Shown here: piece by piece, positions 62,628 through 64,000 of the stretch
Layout: each line of letters begins with the position of its first letter
Numbering within the stretch: position 1 is the stretch's first letter
Source of the DNA: Acinetobacter sp. XH1741
Lineage (GTDB): Bacteria > Pseudomonadota > Gammaproteobacteria > Pseudomonadales > Moraxellaceae
Direction of reading: 5' to 3'
Assembly: GCF_041021895.1 (NCBI RefSeq)
Contig: NZ_CP157428.1
Span: 496,001 to 560,000, forward strand
Length of the DNA stretch: 64,000 nucleotides
The notes under the pieces: model-generated
Told to the model about the DNA's origin: nothing
What the model saw: the letters and a program-made list of their open reading frames with translations, nothing else
Database searches by the model: none
Position numbers and translations under genes: made by a program

Positions 62628-63521
62628 TTAATTTTGCGGTTTTAAGTAAAAATCTAAATTTTCGATCATAAAAGCTATAAATTCTTGCGTAATTTTCGGT
62701 AAATGCTGTCTAGAAGCATACACAACCGACAAACTTAACTCAGGAGCCGCAAAATTTTTAAATAAAGCGGTTAGGCGTTTTTCTTTTAAATCTTTCTCAA
62801 CTAATAATGACGGTAACATTGCGACTCCCTGAGCATGTAAGCACATATCGTAAAGCGCATTCACATCATTACTTTTAAAAGTAACATTTAAAGGATAGTT
62901 CTGAGGTTGTTGTTCATTATCAAAAAGTGTCCAGAACTGATGCTGGCTATGGTGAGCAATACATTCATGCTGAATAAGTTGACGAGGATGGAGCAGGGGA
63001 CTGTGCTGTTTTAAATAGTCAGGATGAGCACAGAAAACAGACTCGATTTGACAAACTGGCCGAGCGATTAAACCATCTGCTACTTTCTGGGTAATACGAA
63101 GTGCCAAGTCTACTTGTGCATCAATAAGATCTATGGTGTTTTCAGTCAAGTAAACATCAAAATGAATATGAGGATGCTGACGTTTAAATTGTCGAATACA
63201 TTCACCGACCCCAAGCTCAAACAAAAATAAGCCGCAAGTAAAGCGTATTGTTCCATTATGTTGTTCTGGGGCTGCAAGCTCTTGTAATAGTTGTTGCTGT
63301 TGTAAAATATTTTCGCAGTAGAGCAGGGCTTTCTCACCTGCAGGGGTAAGAGATATTTTCCGGGTATTTCTCTGAAATAGTCGAGTTGAGAATGTGTGCT
63401 CAAGGTGTTCAAGATAGCGCGAAACCATTGCACGAGAATAATTGAGATGCTCTGCGGCCTTAGTTAAATTGCCATGTTGTGCAATAGAAACAAAGACCTG
63501 AATTGCTTTTAAAGTATCCAT
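62628..63521 (-). CDS. LysR-family transcriptional regulator
   Basis: 297 residues. The winged helix-turn-helix is at the N-terminus (LKAIQVFVSIAQHGNLTKAAEHLNYS, then MVSRYLEHLEHTFSTRLFQR) and the effector domain follows from about residue 90. Close in type to the CrgA/PA2119 class that starts MDTLKAIQVF. It is divergent from a secreted MBL-fold protein gene, with a 107-base gap carrying a perfect palindrome, so it probably controls that gene and itself. Confidence 0.9.
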   Translation of the reverse strand: MDTLKAIQVFVSIAQHGNLTKAAEHLNYSRAMVSRYLEHLEHTFSTRLFQRNTRKISLTPAGEKALLYCENILQQQQLLQELAAPEQHNGTIRFTCGLFLFELGVGECIRQFKRQHPHIHFDVYLTENTIDLIDAQVDLALRITQKVADGLIARPVCQIESVFCAHPDYLKQHSPLLHPRQLIQHECIAHHSQHQFWTLFDNEQQPQNYPLNVTFKSNDVNALYDMCLHAQGVAMLPSLLVEKDLKEKRLTALFKNFAAPELSLSVVYASRQHLPKITQEFIAFMIENLDFYLKPQN

Positions 63522-63583
63522 ATGGCTAGCTATTATTACAATATATGCAACAGTTTATCTTAAATTAGTGCGTTTATTTTACA

Positions 63584-63597
63584 TAAATTGCAATTTA
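63584..63597. promoter_or_regulatory. 14-bp palindrome, likely LysR operator
   Basis: TAAATTGCAATTTA, a perfect palindrome whose ATTGCAAT core resembles LysR-type sites. It lies in the gap between the divergent LysR and MBL-fold genes, 31 bases before the latter's start. Confidence 0.5.
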
Positions 63598-63628
63598 AAG
63601 TGTTCTTCATGAAACAGGAGAATATCTA

Positions 63629-64000
63629 ATGAAATTATTCAATTTAACCGCTTCCGCGCTTGCTACTGCCACCGCATTAACTATGGCTCAGTCAGCTTTT
63701 GCTCAAGATCTTAAAATACAAAGTTTCCTAGCTAAACCAGAACATTTTGGCGTCACTTCAACCTTAATAGAAGGCGACAAAGAGGTTTTGCTGGTGAATG
63801 CGCAATTTTCAAAATCTGAAGCATTACGTATTGCTGCAAATATTCTAGATAGCGGTAAAACATTGAAAACAATTTTTGTAAGCTATGGCGATCCCGACTA
63901 TTACTTCGGTTTAGATGTGTTTAAACAGTACTTCCCGAATGTACAAATCATTGCCACTCCGGAAACAGTAAAGCATATCCAAGATACTCAAGCGCTCAAA
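63629..64000 (+). CDS. secreted MBL-fold metallo-hydrolase-like protein, N-terminal 124 residues (runs off window)
   Basis: The open frame starts at ATG 63629 with CAGGAG eight bases before it. A signal peptide ends near SAFAQ (residue 26). The first MBL strands are recognisable: FGVTSTLIEGDKEVLLVNAQF. Where the family has THxHxDHxxG this protein reads SYGDPDYYFGLDVF, so all three His ligands of the motif are replaced (Tyr, Asp, Tyr), while the surrounding P-D and G-L-D-V-F are kept. It may be a non-hydrolytic relative or use a different metal set. Divergent from the LysR gene. The 3' part is outside the window. Confidence 0.8.
   Translation, partial: MKLFNLTASALATATALTMAQSAFAQDLKIQSFLAKPEHFGVTSTLIEGDKEVLLVNAQFSKSEALRIAANILDSGKTLKTIFVSYGDPDYYFGLDVFKQYFPNVQIIATPETVKHIQDTQALK

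Overview
The window is a 64-kb piece of a low-GC gammaproteobacterial chromosome around the replication origin. The gene order rpmH-rnpA-yidD-yidC-mnmE on one side and dnaA-dnaN-recF-gyrB on the other, the AT-rich base composition, AdeT-like periplasmic proteins, a cytochrome b562 beside gyrB and an rrn operon with Ile and Ala tRNAs all point to Acinetobacter, most likely the A. baumannii / A. calcoaceticus group. The species call is from memory of gene order and protein families, not from a search.

Layout. 1-14 kb: the 3' end of ppc, a uracil permease, a LysR regulator, a TSUP permease, a DsbA/HCCA-isomerase-like protein, ilvD, fmt-rsmB, a sodium:solute symporter with its unlisted 47-residue small subunit, an outer-membrane barrel protein and a GST. 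14-20 kb: a complete rrn operon on the minus strand (16S, tRNA-Ile, tRNA-Ala, 23S, 5S) with processing stems, promoter and terminator. 20.08-20.40 kb: 35 perfect copies of a 9-bp repeat. 20.5-31.6 kb: tyrS, anmK, an alpha/beta hydrolase, erpA, three tandem AdeT-like periplasmic proteins, an ABC-F protein, a DedA protein and cytochrome b562. 31.6-38.5 kb: gyrB, recF, dnaN, dnaA and oriC. 38.5-42.6 kb: rpmH to mnmE. 42.7-64 kb: an RcnR-like sensor with a visible operator, a DsbC-like protein, hpt, guanine deaminase with a Rieske oxygenase, a TerC protein under a yybP-ykoY (Mn) riboswitch, a PAP2 phosphatase, LtrA, mpl, purEK, an MltB-type transglycosylase, two coiled-coil matrixin-like proteases, dnaK, grpE and a divergent LysR / MBL-fold pair cut by the window edge.

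How it works together. The left arm of oriC is mostly transcribed on the minus strand and the translation / membrane-insertion block to the right of oriC on the plus strand, both with the replication fork. Three parS-like sites (20.5, 34.8 and 43.1 kb) mark the region as the segregation centromere. The most unusual non-coding element is a 600-bp AT-rich stretch between purK and the transglycosylase gene (55.03-55.62 kb). It carries about 15 copies of a 14-bp palindromic motif, TTTTGAATTTAAAA and variants, plus DnaA boxes. The same motif is present about six times in oriC, so the stretch looks like a satellite origin-like or DnaA-titrating locus. Other items for follow-up are the 9-bp minisatellite next to the rrn promoter, the RcnR-type operator, the riboswitch-terminator, the coiled-coil-interrupted metalloproteases and the MBL protein whose canonical His motif is replaced.
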